64,000 nucleotides of DNA from assembly GCA_963667435.1 (NCBI GenBank), contig OY763414.1, forward strand, positions 3,782,001-3,846,000. The letters are read 5' to 3'. The translations under genes and the position numbers were made by a program. Numbering within the stretch: the stretch's first letter is position 1; every line of letters starts with the position of its first letter. Origin of the DNA: Marispirochaeta sp963667435 (GTDB taxonomy: Bacteria > Spirochaetota > Spirochaetia > JC444 > Marispirochaetaceae). Below, piece after piece: positions 1 through 9,369 of the stretch. The notes beneath the pieces were generated by a model. It did no database searches. It was not told where the DNA came from and saw only the letters and a list, made by a program, of their open reading frames with translations.

Positions 1-555
1 CTGCTGAACTTCACTGTCGACCTCATCAAAATGAAACTGCATCAGCACTATCTGATAATAATTATTTGGAAATGAGGCAAGCTTTAATCCTTTTATCTGG
101 TCTTCGGAAAGCCTTCCTCCCTTAATAGCCCGTGCAATAAGTGCCGGATCGGAATCGTTTTCCCATTCTTCCTGGCGTGGGGAGAGCATCTCTGCTGCTT
201 TTTTAAGGTGGACAAGAAGAATTTCCTCGGTGAGATTGGATTTCAGGATATATCCGATTACTCCCAGGTTGATTGCCTGGTGTGCATAGTTAAAATCGTC
301 ATGATGGGTAAGAATAATTGACTTAAGATTATCCTGCTGCTGTTTAAGCTTCTTGATGAGTTCCAGACCGTTCAGATCCGGCATGCAGACATCAGTGAGG
401 AGTATGTCGGGCTGGTGGCGGTCGCAGAGTTCAAGTGCCTCGCTGCCGTTTTTTGCTTCACCTATAACAGTGAAGCCGTTTCCTTCCCAGTCTATTGTGG
501 TTTTCAGTCCGACTCTGACAAGTAATTCGTCATCGGCAATCAATACGCGATACAA
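1..555 (-). CDS. AraC-type (YesN-like) response regulator, 3' end outside the window
   Basis: The reverse strand encodes 185 codons starting LYRVLIADDELLVRVG, a receiver domain with the acidic pair near the N-terminus, the phospho-acceptor Asp in ILLTDVCMPDLNG and the switch Lys in GYILKSN. The start is a TTG at 553-555 with an AAAGGAAA ribosome site upstream. The part after the receiver continues past the window edge, so the output domain is not seen; YesN-type regulators carry two AraC helix-turn-helix motifs there. It is divergent from the sugar ABC operon at 924, which it plausibly controls together with an unseen sensor kinase (inference). Confidence 0.85.
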   Translation of the reverse strand, partial: MYRVLIADDELLVRVGLKTTIDWEGNGFTVIGEAKNGSEALELCDRHQPDILLTDVCMPDLNGLELIKKLKQQQDNLKSIILTHHDDFNYAHQAINLGVIGYILKSNLTEEILLVHLKKAAEMLSPRQEEWENDSDPALIARAIKGGRLSEDQIKGLKLASFPNNYYQIVLMQFHFDEVDSEVQQ

Positions 556-923
556 GAAAATTTCCTTTGGTAGAAATTCATGATTTGCTCAGCCATTATA
601 CTTCGTTTTTTTTCTGATCACAAGAAAAACCCGGTATCCGGAAAATTGCTGCTTTTATTTAAGGAAATAGTAAATGGTGTAATAATTGCACAATAATAAA
701 ACTAAGCTTATCCAAAGAAAATTGATGTTTTCTCAATAAATTTATGAATTCCCTTAGGCAGGTCGGATTTTGAGGAAAAGACAAATTATCTGATTGTAAA
801 AAACTCTTTGTGATTTTAATCAAAAGTTGCATTTTGTTGCAAGAAAAGCCGCTTTACAGTTGAGTATCACTTTTTACCGGTCGGATCCTGAATGCGGTCC
901 GGCTGAAAATAAGGAGGACAAAA
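556..923. promoter_or_regulatory. Divergent intergenic region upstream of the tetritol-type ABC operon
   Basis: This 368-base AT-rich gap has no convincing gene. It must hold the promoters of the response regulator (leftward) and the transporter operon (rightward). Two inverted repeats stand out: TGATT-TT-AATCA at 811-822 and TTGCA-N6-TGCAA at 827-842. Either could bind a regulator. I could not assign a convincing -35/-10 pair. Confidence 0.4.
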
Positions 924-2348
924 GTGAAAAAAATTGTAGTATCCTTCATGGTTGCGGCGTTGTGTTTTGCTGCCATCCTGCCCGTATGGGCTGGTGGGCA
1001 GACAGATACAGGTGGAAGCGGCGATATTGATGCGATTAAACAGCAGGCGGCGGCTTCCGGGTTTGACTGGAAGATGGCAGACGGTGAGGAGGTTACCGTA
1101 TTGTTTAACCAGCATCCCTATGCTGAAGCAATTATCAAGAAAATACCGGAATTCGAAAAGATGACCGGTGTCAAGGTAACCTATTCCATTACTCCCGAAG
1201 AAAATTACTTTGACAAAGTAACCACATCTCTGAACAGCCGCTCAGGAACTCCTGACCTTTTTATGAGTGGTGCATATCAGATCTGGGACTATGCTGTTCC
1301 CGGCTATATTCAGCCTCTTGATGAGTTTGTGAATGATAAGAATCTGGTAAGTCCAGATTATGATTTTGCTGACTTTTTTGATGGTGTTATCAGTTCTCTT
1401 CGTTGGGATCTTACACCCGGACATAAAGTAGGCTCGGGTAATCTCTGGGCACTTCCCCTTGGCTTTGAAACCAATACACTGGCCTATAATAAGCGTATTT
1501 TTGACGAACGCGGACTTAAGCCTCCGAAGACTATGGAAGAACTGAAAGTTCTCTGCGAAAAACTGCAGGAATTTGACGGTCCTGGTACATATGCACTGGC
1601 TATCCGTGGTTCACGTAACTGGGGAACCATTCATGCCGGCTATATGACTACCTATTCAAATTATGGTGCAGAAGACTTCAATATCCAGAATGGAAAACTG
1701 ATTTCTCAGGTTAACAGTCCTGAGGCAATCAAGATGACAAAGGACTGGGTAGATCTAATTAAACTCGGTGGTTCTCCGACCTGGGCAAGCTATACCTGGT
1801 ATCAGGCTGGTGCTGACCTTGGTGCCGGAAAGGCTGCCATGCTCTTTGATGCAGACTGTAACGGTTATTTTCAGAATCCCGAAGGTGCTTCCAAGGAAGC
1901 CGGAAATATCGCATGGGTGCATGCACCGCTTCCTGCCGGCAAATCTGATGTAAATGCCAACCTCTGGACCTGGGCGATGGCAATAAACAAAGCTTCCAAG
2001 CACAAAGTCGCTTCGTGGCTTTTTCTGCAGTACTTCACCAGTAGAGATCATATACAGTGGGCTTCTACCAAGGCAAAGCTTGTTGACCCTCCCCGGGCAT
2101 CGGTGTTTGAAAGTTCCGATTTCCAGACTGTTCTCGGGAAGTCTGAAGGCTACGGTCAGGCATTCCAGGATTCTGTAGACGGTACCTACATTCAGTTTAC
2201 TCCCCAGCCTCACTTCTTTGAAACAACCACTGAATGGGCAGCGACCCTTCAGGACATTGTTTCAGGTAAGTATGCAACAGTAGAAGAGGGCATGAATGCT
2301 CTTAAAAAGAAGATGGATAAGATCGTTTCCGATATAACCGTCGACTGA
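924..2348 (+). CDS. ABC transporter sugar/polyol solute-binding protein (family 1)
   Basis: A 474-residue periplasmic binding protein of the family-1 extracellular solute-binding class. It begins at a GTG codon 6 bases after AAGGAGG. Residues 1-24 form a Sec signal peptide (KKIVVSF..., cleavage near VWA-GGQ) with no lipobox Cys. The mature protein shows the usual two-lobed family features (PDLFMSGAYQIWDYA, WALPLGFETNTLAYNKRIF). It is the first gene of an operon with two permeases and two ATPases, and delivers the substrate to them. The downstream kinase and dehydrogenase suggest a C3-C4 polyol rather than a hexose (inference). Confidence 0.85.
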   Translation: MKKIVVSFMVAALCFAAILPVWAGGQTDTGGSGDIDAIKQQAAASGFDWKMADGEEVTVLFNQHPYAEAIIKKIPEFEKMTGVKVTYSITPEENYFDKVTTSLNSRSGTPDLFMSGAYQIWDYAVPGYIQPLDEFVNDKNLVSPDYDFADFFDGVISSLRWDLTPGHKVGSGNLWALPLGFETNTLAYNKRIFDERGLKPPKTMEELKVLCEKLQEFDGPGTYALAIRGSRNWGTIHAGYMTTYSNYGAEDFNIQNGKLISQVNSPEAIKMTKDWVDLIKLGGSPTWASYTWYQAGADLGAGKAAMLFDADCNGYFQNPEGASKEAGNIAWVHAPLPAGKSDVNANLWTWAMAINKASKHKVASWLFLQYFTSRDHIQWASTKAKLVDPPRASVFESSDFQTVLGKSEGYGQAFQDSVDGTYIQFTPQPHFFETTTEWAATLQDIVSGKYATVEEGMNALKKKMDKIVSDITVD

Positions 2349-2360
2349 TTCTTTACCTAT

Positions 2361-2391
2361 ACCGCCTCCGGTTTGACGGAGGCGGTCTTTT
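2361..2391 (+). terminator. Attenuator-type terminator after the binding-protein gene
   Basis: A 10-bp perfect GC-rich stem (ACCGCCTCCG / CGGAGGCGGT) with a short loop is followed by CTTTTT. It sits between the binding protein and the first permease, which fits partial termination giving excess binding protein over membrane components. Confidence 0.85.
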
Positions 2392-2476
2392 TACCCGATG
2401 ACATATTCCTTTGTGTTGCTTCTAATGCTTGTCCCGCGACGTGGCACATTTCGCGATAGAAGGAAGGAGGCTGATT

Positions 2477-3436
2477 TTGTCCAGCATAAATGAAGCGGAT
2501 GTATCCGCAAAAAAATCTGTTTTTACCAATGCTGAAATAAAGAAGGCAACAGAAATACCGGCTATCGTGAGAGCTCGCCCGTATTTGATAATGGCTCCCG
2601 CCCTGCTCATTACAGTGGGAATCATGTTTTGTTTTTTCAGTGCAATTTTCTTTTCATTAACAAACTACTCGTTCCGTTTACCTTCATGGCATTTTATCGG
2701 CCTGAAAAACTGGATAGATATGTTTATGGATGTAGATTTCTGGCACGCAGTTCTTGTAACTCTGCAGTATTCAGCAGCCACAACCATACCCGAAATGCTT
2801 CTCGGCCTGGGGATTGCCCTGCTTTTGAGCCATCAGAACTGGTTCACCAGGATACTCAAGCTGGTGCTTATATTCCCGCTGATGATTGCACCGGTAATTG
2901 CCACCCTGATCTGGCAGCTTATGACCAATACTTCAGTGGGGGTAATTGAGAAGTTTCTCAATATATTCGGTATATATAATTTCCCCTGGGCTGCATCTTC
3001 AAGTACTGCATTGTTTACCGCGGCTTTGGTGGACATCTGGGTATTTACTCCCTTTGTCATTGTTCTTGTTTCCGCCGGAATCGGTTCCCTTCCGAAGTCG
3101 CCTTTTGAGGCTGCCAAGGTAGATGGAGGGTCTGCCTGGTTTACATTTAAAACCCTTACTCTGCCGATGCTGAAACCATTCCTCTACATAGCCCTTATAT
3201 TCCGTCTTATGGCGGCACTGCAGGAGTATGCAATTATTTTTGCCCTCACAAAAGGAGGGCCGGGGAACACGCTGATGAACTTGTCCCTGACGGCGTACAA
3301 TACCGGATTCGCCTTTCTCAAGTTTGGTGCATCCCTGCCGTATATCCTGTTCCTGTGGATAATTATCTACTTTATCAGTAAGAAACTCGTCAGCAACTAT
3401 CTGGCAACACAGAAAAAAGCCGCCGGTACTGACTGA
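2477..3436 (+). CDS. ABC transporter permease 1 (MalF/UgpA type)
   Basis: An inner-membrane permease of 319 residues. The preferred start is TTG at 2477, six bases after AGGAAGGAGG; the longer frame from 2429 has no ribosome site and would add 16 residues with no recognisable feature. Six hydrophobic segments are visible, and the EAA loop that contacts the ATPase reads EAAKVDGGSAWFTFKTLTLP near residues 205-225. It pairs with the permease at 3451 to form the channel of a CUT1-type importer. Confidence 0.85.
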   Translation: MSSINEADVSAKKSVFTNAEIKKATEIPAIVRARPYLIMAPALLITVGIMFCFFSAIFFSLTNYSFRLPSWHFIGLKNWIDMFMDVDFWHAVLVTLQYSAATTIPEMLLGLGIALLLSHQNWFTRILKLVLIFPLMIAPVIATLIWQLMTNTSVGVIEKFLNIFGIYNFPWAASSSTALFTAALVDIWVFTPFVIVLVSAGIGSLPKSPFEAAKVDGGSAWFTFKTLTLPMLKPFLYIALIFRLMAALQEYAIIFALTKGGPGNTLMNLSLTAYNTGFAFLKFGASLPYILFLWIIIYFISKKLVSNYLATQKKAAGTD

Positions 3437-3450
3437 GGAGAAGTGAGTAT

Positions 3451-4281
3451 ATGACACGAATTGAACGAAATAAATATGTAGGCCGGGTTCTCCGAAACTT
3501 TCTGCTTGCTCTCTGGGCGGTTTTTGGATTGTTTCCTCTGGTCTGGATGATTCTTATATCTTTTAAAAGCGACAGTCAGATGTTTGATACTCTGTTTGTT
3601 TTTACCCCCACGCTGGAGAATTATCAGAAAGTGCTTATCGGCACAGACTACTTCAAGACTTTCATGGACAATATTATTGTCAGCTCCGGAGCGGTACTGG
3701 TTTCCGTCGCTGCAGGAGTGCCCGCAGCATACGCTCTTGCACGGTACAATTTTAAACGAAAAGAAGATCTTGCATTTACCATTCTTTCCTTCAAATTTGC
3801 CCCTGAAATACTGGTTGTACTGCCTCTGTTCATGATTTATCAGAAGATAGGTATTTATGATACCTATCTTGGCATGATCTGGGTGTATCAGCTTATCTGT
3901 ATGCCTCTGCTTATCTGGGTTGTTCGGGGATACTTTGAGGATATAAGTGTTGAAATAGAACAGGCTGCCCAGCTTGACGGCTATCGCTGGTATGAAATCT
4001 TTATAAAGATTCTGCTTCCTTTGATTAAGCCCGGTGTGGTTTCCTCTGCGCTGCTGGCTTTCATTTTCGCCTGGAACAGTTTTACCTTCCCGCTGCTTCT
4101 TAACGCATTCAAGGTGCAGACGGTAACCGTTTCAGTATTGCGTTACCTGGCATCCGATTCAGTGCACTACGGTCAGATGGCTGTGGCTGCAACAATTACT
4201 GCATTGCCCGAGGTTGTTCTGGCAATTCTGATTCAGAAGCACCTTGTCCGCGGATTAAGCTTCGGTGCTGTCAAAGGCTGA
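3451..4281 (+). CDS. ABC transporter permease 2 (MalG/UgpE type)
   Basis: A 276-residue inner-membrane permease starting 14 bases after the previous gene, with a GAGGAG ribosome site. It has about six membrane segments, and the EAA motif appears as EQAAQLDGYRWYEIFIKILLP. The C-terminus (KHLVRGLSFGAVKG) is typical of the MalG class. It forms the heterodimeric membrane channel with the permease at 2477. Confidence 0.88.
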   Translation: MTRIERNKYVGRVLRNFLLALWAVFGLFPLVWMILISFKSDSQMFDTLFVFTPTLENYQKVLIGTDYFKTFMDNIIVSSGAVLVSVAAGVPAAYALARYNFKRKEDLAFTILSFKFAPEILVVLPLFMIYQKIGIYDTYLGMIWVYQLICMPLLIWVVRGYFEDISVEIEQAAQLDGYRWYEIFIKILLPLIKPGVVSSALLAFIFAWNSFTFPLLLNAFKVQTVTVSVLRYLASDSVHYGQMAVAATITALPEVVLAILIQKHLVRGLSFGAVKG

Positions 4282-4297
4282 GTATTAGGAGAGTTAT

Positions 4298-5440
4298 ATG
4301 GCACAGATCGGCATACAAGGATTGACAAAAACATACAGTAAAACGACGGCTCTGGATGATATTACCCTGGAGGTGCAGGATAAGGAGTTTCTGGTCCTTT
4401 TCGGCCCTGCCGGAGCCGGTAAAACAACACTGCTCAAAATGGTAGCCGGGCTTGAATACCCGGACGAAGGCCTTGTTCTTATTAATGGTGAGATTGTAAA
4501 CGTTATTCCGCCGGCCAACCGGAATATTTCCATGGTGTTTGAGAACTACGCCCTTTATCCCCATAAAAGCGTATACGACAATATTGCATCCCCCCTGCGG
4601 AGCAGGCTCTATAAAGAGGATGAAGCGCACATTGAAAAGGAGGTGGTAAGGGTTACTTCCCTTATGAAAATTGACCATCTGCTGGACCGGCTTCCATCTC
4701 AGCTGAGCAATGGTCAGCGTCAGCGGGTAGCCCTGGGACGGAGTCTGGTGCGGAAACCCAATGTCTTCCTTATGGATGAACCCCTGGCTCACCTTGACGC
4801 CAAGTTGAGGCACTTTATGCGGGCGGAACTTAAGGAGATGCAGAGCAACTTCGACACGACTACTATCTATGTGACCCATGACTATCTGGAGGCCCTGAGT
4901 CTGGGCGATCGGATAGCTGTTCTGAACCACGGGAAATTTGAACAGATAGGAACTGCCCCGGAAGTCTTCTTTACCCCCAGAAATGAATTTGTTGCCAAGC
5001 TTATCGGCGAACCGGAGATTAACATTATCGATGGACTTATCCTGAAAGAGCAGGGCGACCTCAAGGTTTCGTTCCTGGACAAGCAGCATACTCTGGAACT
5101 TCCGGAGGATGTAAAAAGTGATTTGCAGGCCCATAATTCCGGCCATGTTCATCTGGGAATCCGGGGAAGCGACATAAATTTTTCATTTACCCGGGAGGGT
5201 GATGAATGGATAGCCGGCATGGTTTATACCATCGAGCCGATCGGCAATAAATCCATTCTCACTGTAGCCGTGGGCAGTCATGTTCTGCGCCTTATTGCGC
5301 CGAATGACCTGGATTGTGCTATGGATACTACTATTTATATCCACACCGATCCGGTGGACGTAATATTTTTTGATGGTGAAACAGAAGAGTTCATTACCCG
5401 GCACAACCAGGCTGAACTGATTAAGGAGGCTCAGTCGTGA
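4298..5440 (+). CDS. ABC transporter ATP-binding protein A, with altered signature and Q-loop
   Basis: A 380-residue MalK/UgpC-type ATPase. Walker A is GPAGAGKTT, Walker B is VFLMDEPLAHLD, and the switch His lies in VTHDY. Two departures from consensus are seen: the signature reads LSNGQ instead of LSGGQ, and the Q-loop reads MVFENYALYP with Glu where Gln is usual. The C-terminal part is the regulatory TOBE-like domain. The next ATPase overlaps by 4 bases (GTGA), so the pair is probably made together and works as a heterodimer, as in two-ATPase glycerol-type importers (GlpS/GlpT). Confidence 0.88.
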   Translation: MAQIGIQGLTKTYSKTTALDDITLEVQDKEFLVLFGPAGAGKTTLLKMVAGLEYPDEGLVLINGEIVNVIPPANRNISMVFENYALYPHKSVYDNIASPLRSRLYKEDEAHIEKEVVRVTSLMKIDHLLDRLPSQLSNGQRQRVALGRSLVRKPNVFLMDEPLAHLDAKLRHFMRAELKEMQSNFDTTTIYVTHDYLEALSLGDRIAVLNHGKFEQIGTAPEVFFTPRNEFVAKLIGEPEINIIDGLILKEQGDLKVSFLDKQHTLELPEDVKSDLQAHNSGHVHLGIRGSDINFSFTREGDEWIAGMVYTIEPIGNKSILTVAVGSHVLRLIAPNDLDCAMDTTIYIHTDPVDVIFFDGETEEFITRHNQAELIKEAQS

Positions 5441-6564
5441 ATACCCTTGTGTTAAAGAATGTCTTTAAGCGCTACGAAGCAAAAAAGAAACTGTTCAAAA
5501 AACAGAAACAGAATCCTCTGGCGGTCAATGACTTCAGTCTTGAGTGCAGGGAAGGAGAGTTTGTAGGAATACTCGGACCATCGGGCTGCGGAAAATCCAC
5601 CACCCTGCGCATGATAGCCGGTCTTGAAGATATTACCGACGGCGACATCCTTATAGGAGACACCAGAATAAACGATCTGCATCCTAAGGACCGCCAAATC
5701 GGTCTTGCTTTTGAGGATTACGCACTCTACCCGCCGCTCAGCGTGTATGAAAATATCGCCTTTAACCTGCGGGCCAAAAATGTTGATGAAGCTGTAATTG
5801 ATCAGGAGATCGCAAAGATCGCTCCCATGCTCAAGGTTGATGACCTTCTGAAACAGAAACCGGTAAGTCTTTCGGGTGGACAAAAGCAGCGGGTAAATAT
5901 TGCCCGGGCAATTGTTCGCAAGCCGAAACTCCTGCTGCTGGATGAGCCGCTTTCCCACCTGGACGGAAAGATGCGCCAGGTGTTGCGGACCGAAATCAAA
6001 CGGCTGCATAAAGAGATTGCCTGCACAACAATTATCGTGACCCATGATCAGCTTGAAGCCATGTCACTTTCCGACCGTATCGCAATTATGAGAGATGGCA
6101 GGCTTCAGCAGTTCGGCACCCCCAAGGAGATCTACGATGATCCTGCCAACGAGTTTGTTGCCGGTTTTATCGGTGAGCCTCCCATGAACCTGGTGAAGGT
6201 TGGAATCCAGCAGCAGGATGGCGGGTTTCTCTTCTCCTTTCCCGGGAGCGACCTCAAGATACCTGTCCCGGCCCGCTACAACCCGGTCGTCAAAGAGGGA
6301 GTGACGGTTCGACTGGGAATACGGCCGACTGATATCCGCATTGCAGATAAGGAGAGTGCCGGATCTTTTACTCAGGTAACAGTCTCCGAAAGCCTTGGAG
6401 AGGAACACCGTCTTCATTTCAGGATTGGTGAGGAATACCTGACCATGATCACTTCAGAGAAGATCAGCTATAAGGCCGGAGATGTGGTCAAGCTGAATAT
6501 TCTATCGGAAAAAACCCACCTGTTCGATCTCGAAACAGGCGAAAAAATACGTTCGGAAAAATAA
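5437..6564 (+). CDS. ABC transporter ATP-binding protein B
   Basis: A 375-residue partner ATPase starting at GTG inside the stop codon of the previous gene. Walker A is GPSGCGKSTT, the signature is the canonical LSGGQKQR, Walker B is LLLLDEPLSHLD, and the switch His is in VTHDQ. The Q-loop reads LAFEDYALYP, again with Glu for Gln. A basic insertion (KKKLFKKQKQ) follows the first strand. A TOBE-like C-terminal domain is present. It energises the transporter with ATPase A. Confidence 0.88.
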   Translation: MNTLVLKNVFKRYEAKKKLFKKQKQNPLAVNDFSLECREGEFVGILGPSGCGKSTTLRMIAGLEDITDGDILIGDTRINDLHPKDRQIGLAFEDYALYPPLSVYENIAFNLRAKNVDEAVIDQEIAKIAPMLKVDDLLKQKPVSLSGGQKQRVNIARAIVRKPKLLLLDEPLSHLDGKMRQVLRTEIKRLHKEIACTTIIVTHDQLEAMSLSDRIAIMRDGRLQQFGTPKEIYDDPANEFVAGFIGEPPMNLVKVGIQQQDGGFLFSFPGSDLKIPVPARYNPVVKEGVTVRLGIRPTDIRIADKESAGSFTQVTVSESLGEEHRLHFRIGEEYLTMITSEKISYKAGDVVKLNILSEKTHLFDLETGEKIRSEK

Positions 6565-6575
6565 GGGAGGAAACT

Positions 6576-7646
6576 ATGATTCCGGAAACAATGAAAGCAG
6601 TCGTAGCCTATGCACCCGGTGACTACCGGTACGAGGATGTTCCGGTTCCGAGGCCGAAAGAAGGTGAGATCCTTGTTAAAGTTGAAGCCTGCGGTGTCTG
6701 TGCGGGTGATGTAAAAGCCGAGCACGGAGCATCACGGTTCTGGGGCGGTGACGGAACCCCGCCATACATGAAACCGCCGGTAATTCCGGGTCACGAGTTT
6801 CTTGGTTTTATTGTTGAGATGGGGCCCAGTGTGAAAGGTGATTTTGCCGTTGGTGACCGGGTGATCTCGGAACAGATTGTCCCCTGCTGGGAGTGTAAAT
6901 TCTGTAAAACCGGCAGGCACTGGATGTGTGAGAAGCATGATGTCTATGGGTTCCAGAAGAATGTAAACGGCGGTATGGCGGAGTACATGCTTTTTCCCAG
7001 GGAGGCGCTGGTTTATAAAGTTCCCCGGGAGATCCCTCTGGAAAAGGCAATCCTGATAGAGCCCTTTGCCTGTTCAAAACATGCCGTCGACAGGGGAAAT
7101 ATCGGTAATGAGGATGTTGTGGTTCTCTCCGGAGCAGGAACCCTCGGTCTGGGAATGGTCGGAGCTATTGCACTGAAGAATCCTAAAACTCTTGTTGTTC
7201 TGGATATGAAGGATGACCGGCTGGAGCTGGCAAAGAAGTTCGGGGCCGATATAGTTCTTAATCCCTCAAAAGTGGATGTAGTTCAGAAAATTAAGGATAT
7301 GACAGAGGGGTATGGCTGTGATGTCTATATTGAAGCCACCGGGCACCCATCAAGTGTACAGCAGGGCCTTGAAGCGATCCGTAAAATGGGTACTTTTGTT
7401 GAATTCAGTGTGTTCGGACAGAACACAACCTGCGACTGGAGTATTATAAGCGATTCCAAGGAGCTTGATCTCTTCGGCGCTCACCTGAGCCCTTTCTGTT
7501 ATGAACCGGTAATCGAGTGGATCGGTAACGGTAAACTTCCCACGGAAGGAGTTGTTACCCACAAGCTGCCTCTTGTTGAATATGAGAAAGCATTTGAATT
7601 GGCCGGCAAGGGTGAAGGATCACTCAAGGTGGTGCTTGTCCCATGA
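6576..7646 (+). CDS. Zinc-dependent alcohol dehydrogenase, EltD-like (erythritol/L-threitol dehydrogenase)
   Basis: A medium-chain zinc dehydrogenase of 356 residues that oxidises a polyol to a ketose with NAD. The catalytic-zinc region is CGVCAGDVKAEHGASRFWGG with GHEF following, the structural-zinc region has four Cys (CWECKFCKTGRHWMC), and the Rossmann motif is GAGTLGLGMVGA. The FWGG/PPVIPGHEF arrangement resembles the erythritol/L-threitol dehydrogenase class described with erythrulose kinases in mycobacteria; that resemblance is from memory and not searched. The next gene overlaps by 4 bases (ATGA). A sorbitol-type substrate remains possible. Confidence 0.75.
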   Translation: MIPETMKAVVAYAPGDYRYEDVPVPRPKEGEILVKVEACGVCAGDVKAEHGASRFWGGDGTPPYMKPPVIPGHEFLGFIVEMGPSVKGDFAVGDRVISEQIVPCWECKFCKTGRHWMCEKHDVYGFQKNVNGGMAEYMLFPREALVYKVPREIPLEKAILIEPFACSKHAVDRGNIGNEDVVVLSGAGTLGLGMVGAIALKNPKTLVVLDMKDDRLELAKKFGADIVLNPSKVDVVQKIKDMTEGYGCDVYIEATGHPSSVQQGLEAIRKMGTFVEFSVFGQNTTCDWSIISDSKELDLFGAHLSPFCYEPVIEWIGNGKLPTEGVVTHKLPLVEYEKAFELAGKGEGSLKVVLVP

Positions 7647-8650
7647 TGCAGCGGATTATTAATGACCCGGATCAGACGGTTGAAGATTACCTGAAGGGCT
7701 TTGTAAAAGCCCATGGTGATTTTATCCGGGAGACCGCCAATCCCCGGGTGCTGAAATACAAGGATTCACCCAAAAAAGGCAAAGTCGGCATAGTTACCGG
7801 AGGAGGCTCGGGGCATAAGCCGGCATTTACCGGTTATATAGGCAGGAACCTGGTGGATGCTGTTGCGGTGGGTGAGATTTTCAGTTCCCCTACGGCCAAA
7901 GCTTTTTATGAAGCCATAAAGGCGGCGGATTCCGGCGAAGGTGTTGCCATTCTCTACGGCAATTACGCCGGGGACAACATGAATGTGAAGATGGCCATGG
8001 AAGATGCTGCGGATGATGATATCCAGGTTAAAACTGTAGTTGCCAATGATGATGTACCCAGCGCACCGAAGGATCAGCTGGAAAAGCGCCGGGGAGTGGC
8101 GGGAGAGATCCTGATGTGGAAGGCGGGAGGGGCAAAGGCTGCTCAGGGTGCGTCTCTCGATGGAGTAATTGCTGCCGCTCAGAAAGCTATTGATAATACC
8201 CGCAGTATCGGTGTCGGCCTTTCTCCCTGTACGATTCCTGCCGTAGGTAAGCCAAACTTTCAAATTGAAAAGGGAAAGATGGAGGTCGGTATCGGTCATC
8301 ATGGAGAGCCGGGAATTATGGTGGATGATCTGAAACCGGCGAAAGATATTGCCGCCATGTGTCTGGATAAAATCCTGCCGGACCTGCCCTTTGAAGCCGG
8401 GGATGAGGTAGTTGTACTGGTAAGCGGATTGGGTGCAACCCCGGTAATGGAACTCTATATATTCTACGACGAGGTGGCTAGTATCCTGAAGGAGAAGGGT
8501 ATAAACATCTACAGACCCTATGTGGGTAACTATTTTACCAGTCTGGAGATGATGGGAGTTACTCTCACCCTGATGAAACTTGATGCTGAGCTGAAGGAGC
8601 TCGTGGATATGGACTGTTATTCCATGGGTCTGAAACAGATTACGATGTAG
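7643..8650 (+). CDS. dhaK: DhaK-type ketose kinase subunit (dihydroxyacetone or erythrulose kinase)
   Basis: A 335-residue substrate-binding subunit of a two-part ketose kinase. It has the DhaK motifs GGGSGHKPAFTGYIG and GIGHHGEPGI; His220 in the latter matches the family His that binds the ketose covalently (His218 in E. coli DhaK). ATGA overlap with the dehydrogenase indicates coupling. The phosphoryl-donor subunit DhaL follows 9 bases later. No DhaM is present in the window, so the donor may be ATP or a distant PTS protein. Next to an EltD-like dehydrogenase the substrate may be erythrulose (inference). Confidence 0.85.
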   Translation: MMQRIINDPDQTVEDYLKGFVKAHGDFIRETANPRVLKYKDSPKKGKVGIVTGGGSGHKPAFTGYIGRNLVDAVAVGEIFSSPTAKAFYEAIKAADSGEGVAILYGNYAGDNMNVKMAMEDAADDDIQVKTVVANDDVPSAPKDQLEKRRGVAGEILMWKAGGAKAAQGASLDGVIAAAQKAIDNTRSIGVGLSPCTIPAVGKPNFQIEKGKMEVGIGHHGEPGIMVDDLKPAKDIAAMCLDKILPDLPFEAGDEVVVLVSGLGATPVMELYIFYDEVASILKEKGINIYRPYVGNYFTSLEMMGVTLTLMKLDAELKELVDMDCYSMGLKQITM

Positions 8651-8659
8651 GAGGAGAGC

Positions 8660-9304
8660 ATGGCAGTGAGCTTTAAGGAGGCGGAAGGCAGGCTGATTGT
8701 TGACCGTCTTATTCAGACTATTCATGCAAACAGAGCCTACTTGAGTGAAATCGACGGGGCTATAGGTGATGGCGACCACGGTATAAACATGGATAAAGGT
8801 TTTACCATGGCCGAGAAGGAGCTGGATGGGCAGGACCTGGGGATGAGTGAATCTCTGAAAGTTCTGGGTCGAATTCTGGTGGATGAAATCGGAGGTTCCA
8901 TGGGGCCTTTGTACGGTACTTTTTTCAAGCGCATGGCCCGTGCAAGCAAAGGGTGCGCCGAAGTGAATGCGGCGGTTCTGTATGAAATGCTGAAAAGTGC
9001 CTACGAGGGCATACAGAGTCTTGGTGATGCGAAGGTTGGAGACAAGACTCTTGTTGATTCCCTGGATCCGGCCGTTACTGTATTGAAGAAGGCAGTTGAT
9101 GAGGACTCAGATCTGGAGCATGCCGTGGGCGAAATGATTGCCGCTGCGGAGTCCGGCTGGAAATCAACCAGGGATCTGGTGGCTAAAATCGGTCGGGCTG
9201 CCCGGCTGGGAGAACGTTCCCGGGGTGTTCTGGATGCCGGAGCTACCAGCTGCTACCTGCTTATTAAAAGTCTGGGTGAAACCGCTCTGGAACTGGCAGG
9301 CTGA
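8660..9304 (+). CDS. dhaL: DhaL-type ketose kinase subunit (nucleotide-binding)
   Basis: A 214-residue all-helical DhaL subunit that holds the nucleotide and transfers phosphate to the ketose in DhaK. The Mg-nucleotide motif is IGDGDHGINMDKGF, followed by GGSMGPLYGTFF and GVLDAGATSCYLL. The length matches stand-alone DhaL. It is translated from a GGAGGAG site 9 bases after dhaK. A stem-loop follows the gene, before the isomerase. Confidence 0.87.
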   Translation: MAVSFKEAEGRLIVDRLIQTIHANRAYLSEIDGAIGDGDHGINMDKGFTMAEKELDGQDLGMSESLKVLGRILVDEIGGSMGPLYGTFFKRMARASKGCAEVNAAVLYEMLKSAYEGIQSLGDAKVGDKTLVDSLDPAVTVLKKAVDEDSDLEHAVGEMIAAAESGWKSTRDLVAKIGRAARLGERSRGVLDAGATSCYLLIKSLGETALELAG

Positions 9305-9314
9305 ATTCAATAAT

Positions 9315-9350
9315 AGCCGGGCCCTGTTGTATTAAGAGCCCGGCTGTTCT
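9315..9350 (+). terminator. Stem-loop between dhaL and the isomerase gene
   Basis: AGCCGGGC pairs with GCCCGGCT across a 15-base loop, followed by a weak T-rich stretch (GTTCTT). It is probably an attenuator or RNA-stabilising hairpin inside the operon. Confidence 0.55.
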
Positions 9351-9369
9351 TACTGGAGTAAATAGATAC

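Noticed and set aside
4271..5152. Reverse frame of 293 codons
   Set aside because: Antisense to ATPase A; no motif and no start signal.
7766..8779. Long reverse-strand open frame of 337 codons
   Set aside because: It lies wholly opposite dhaK/dhaL, which have clear family motifs; the frame is an antisense shadow with no recognisable domain or ribosome site.
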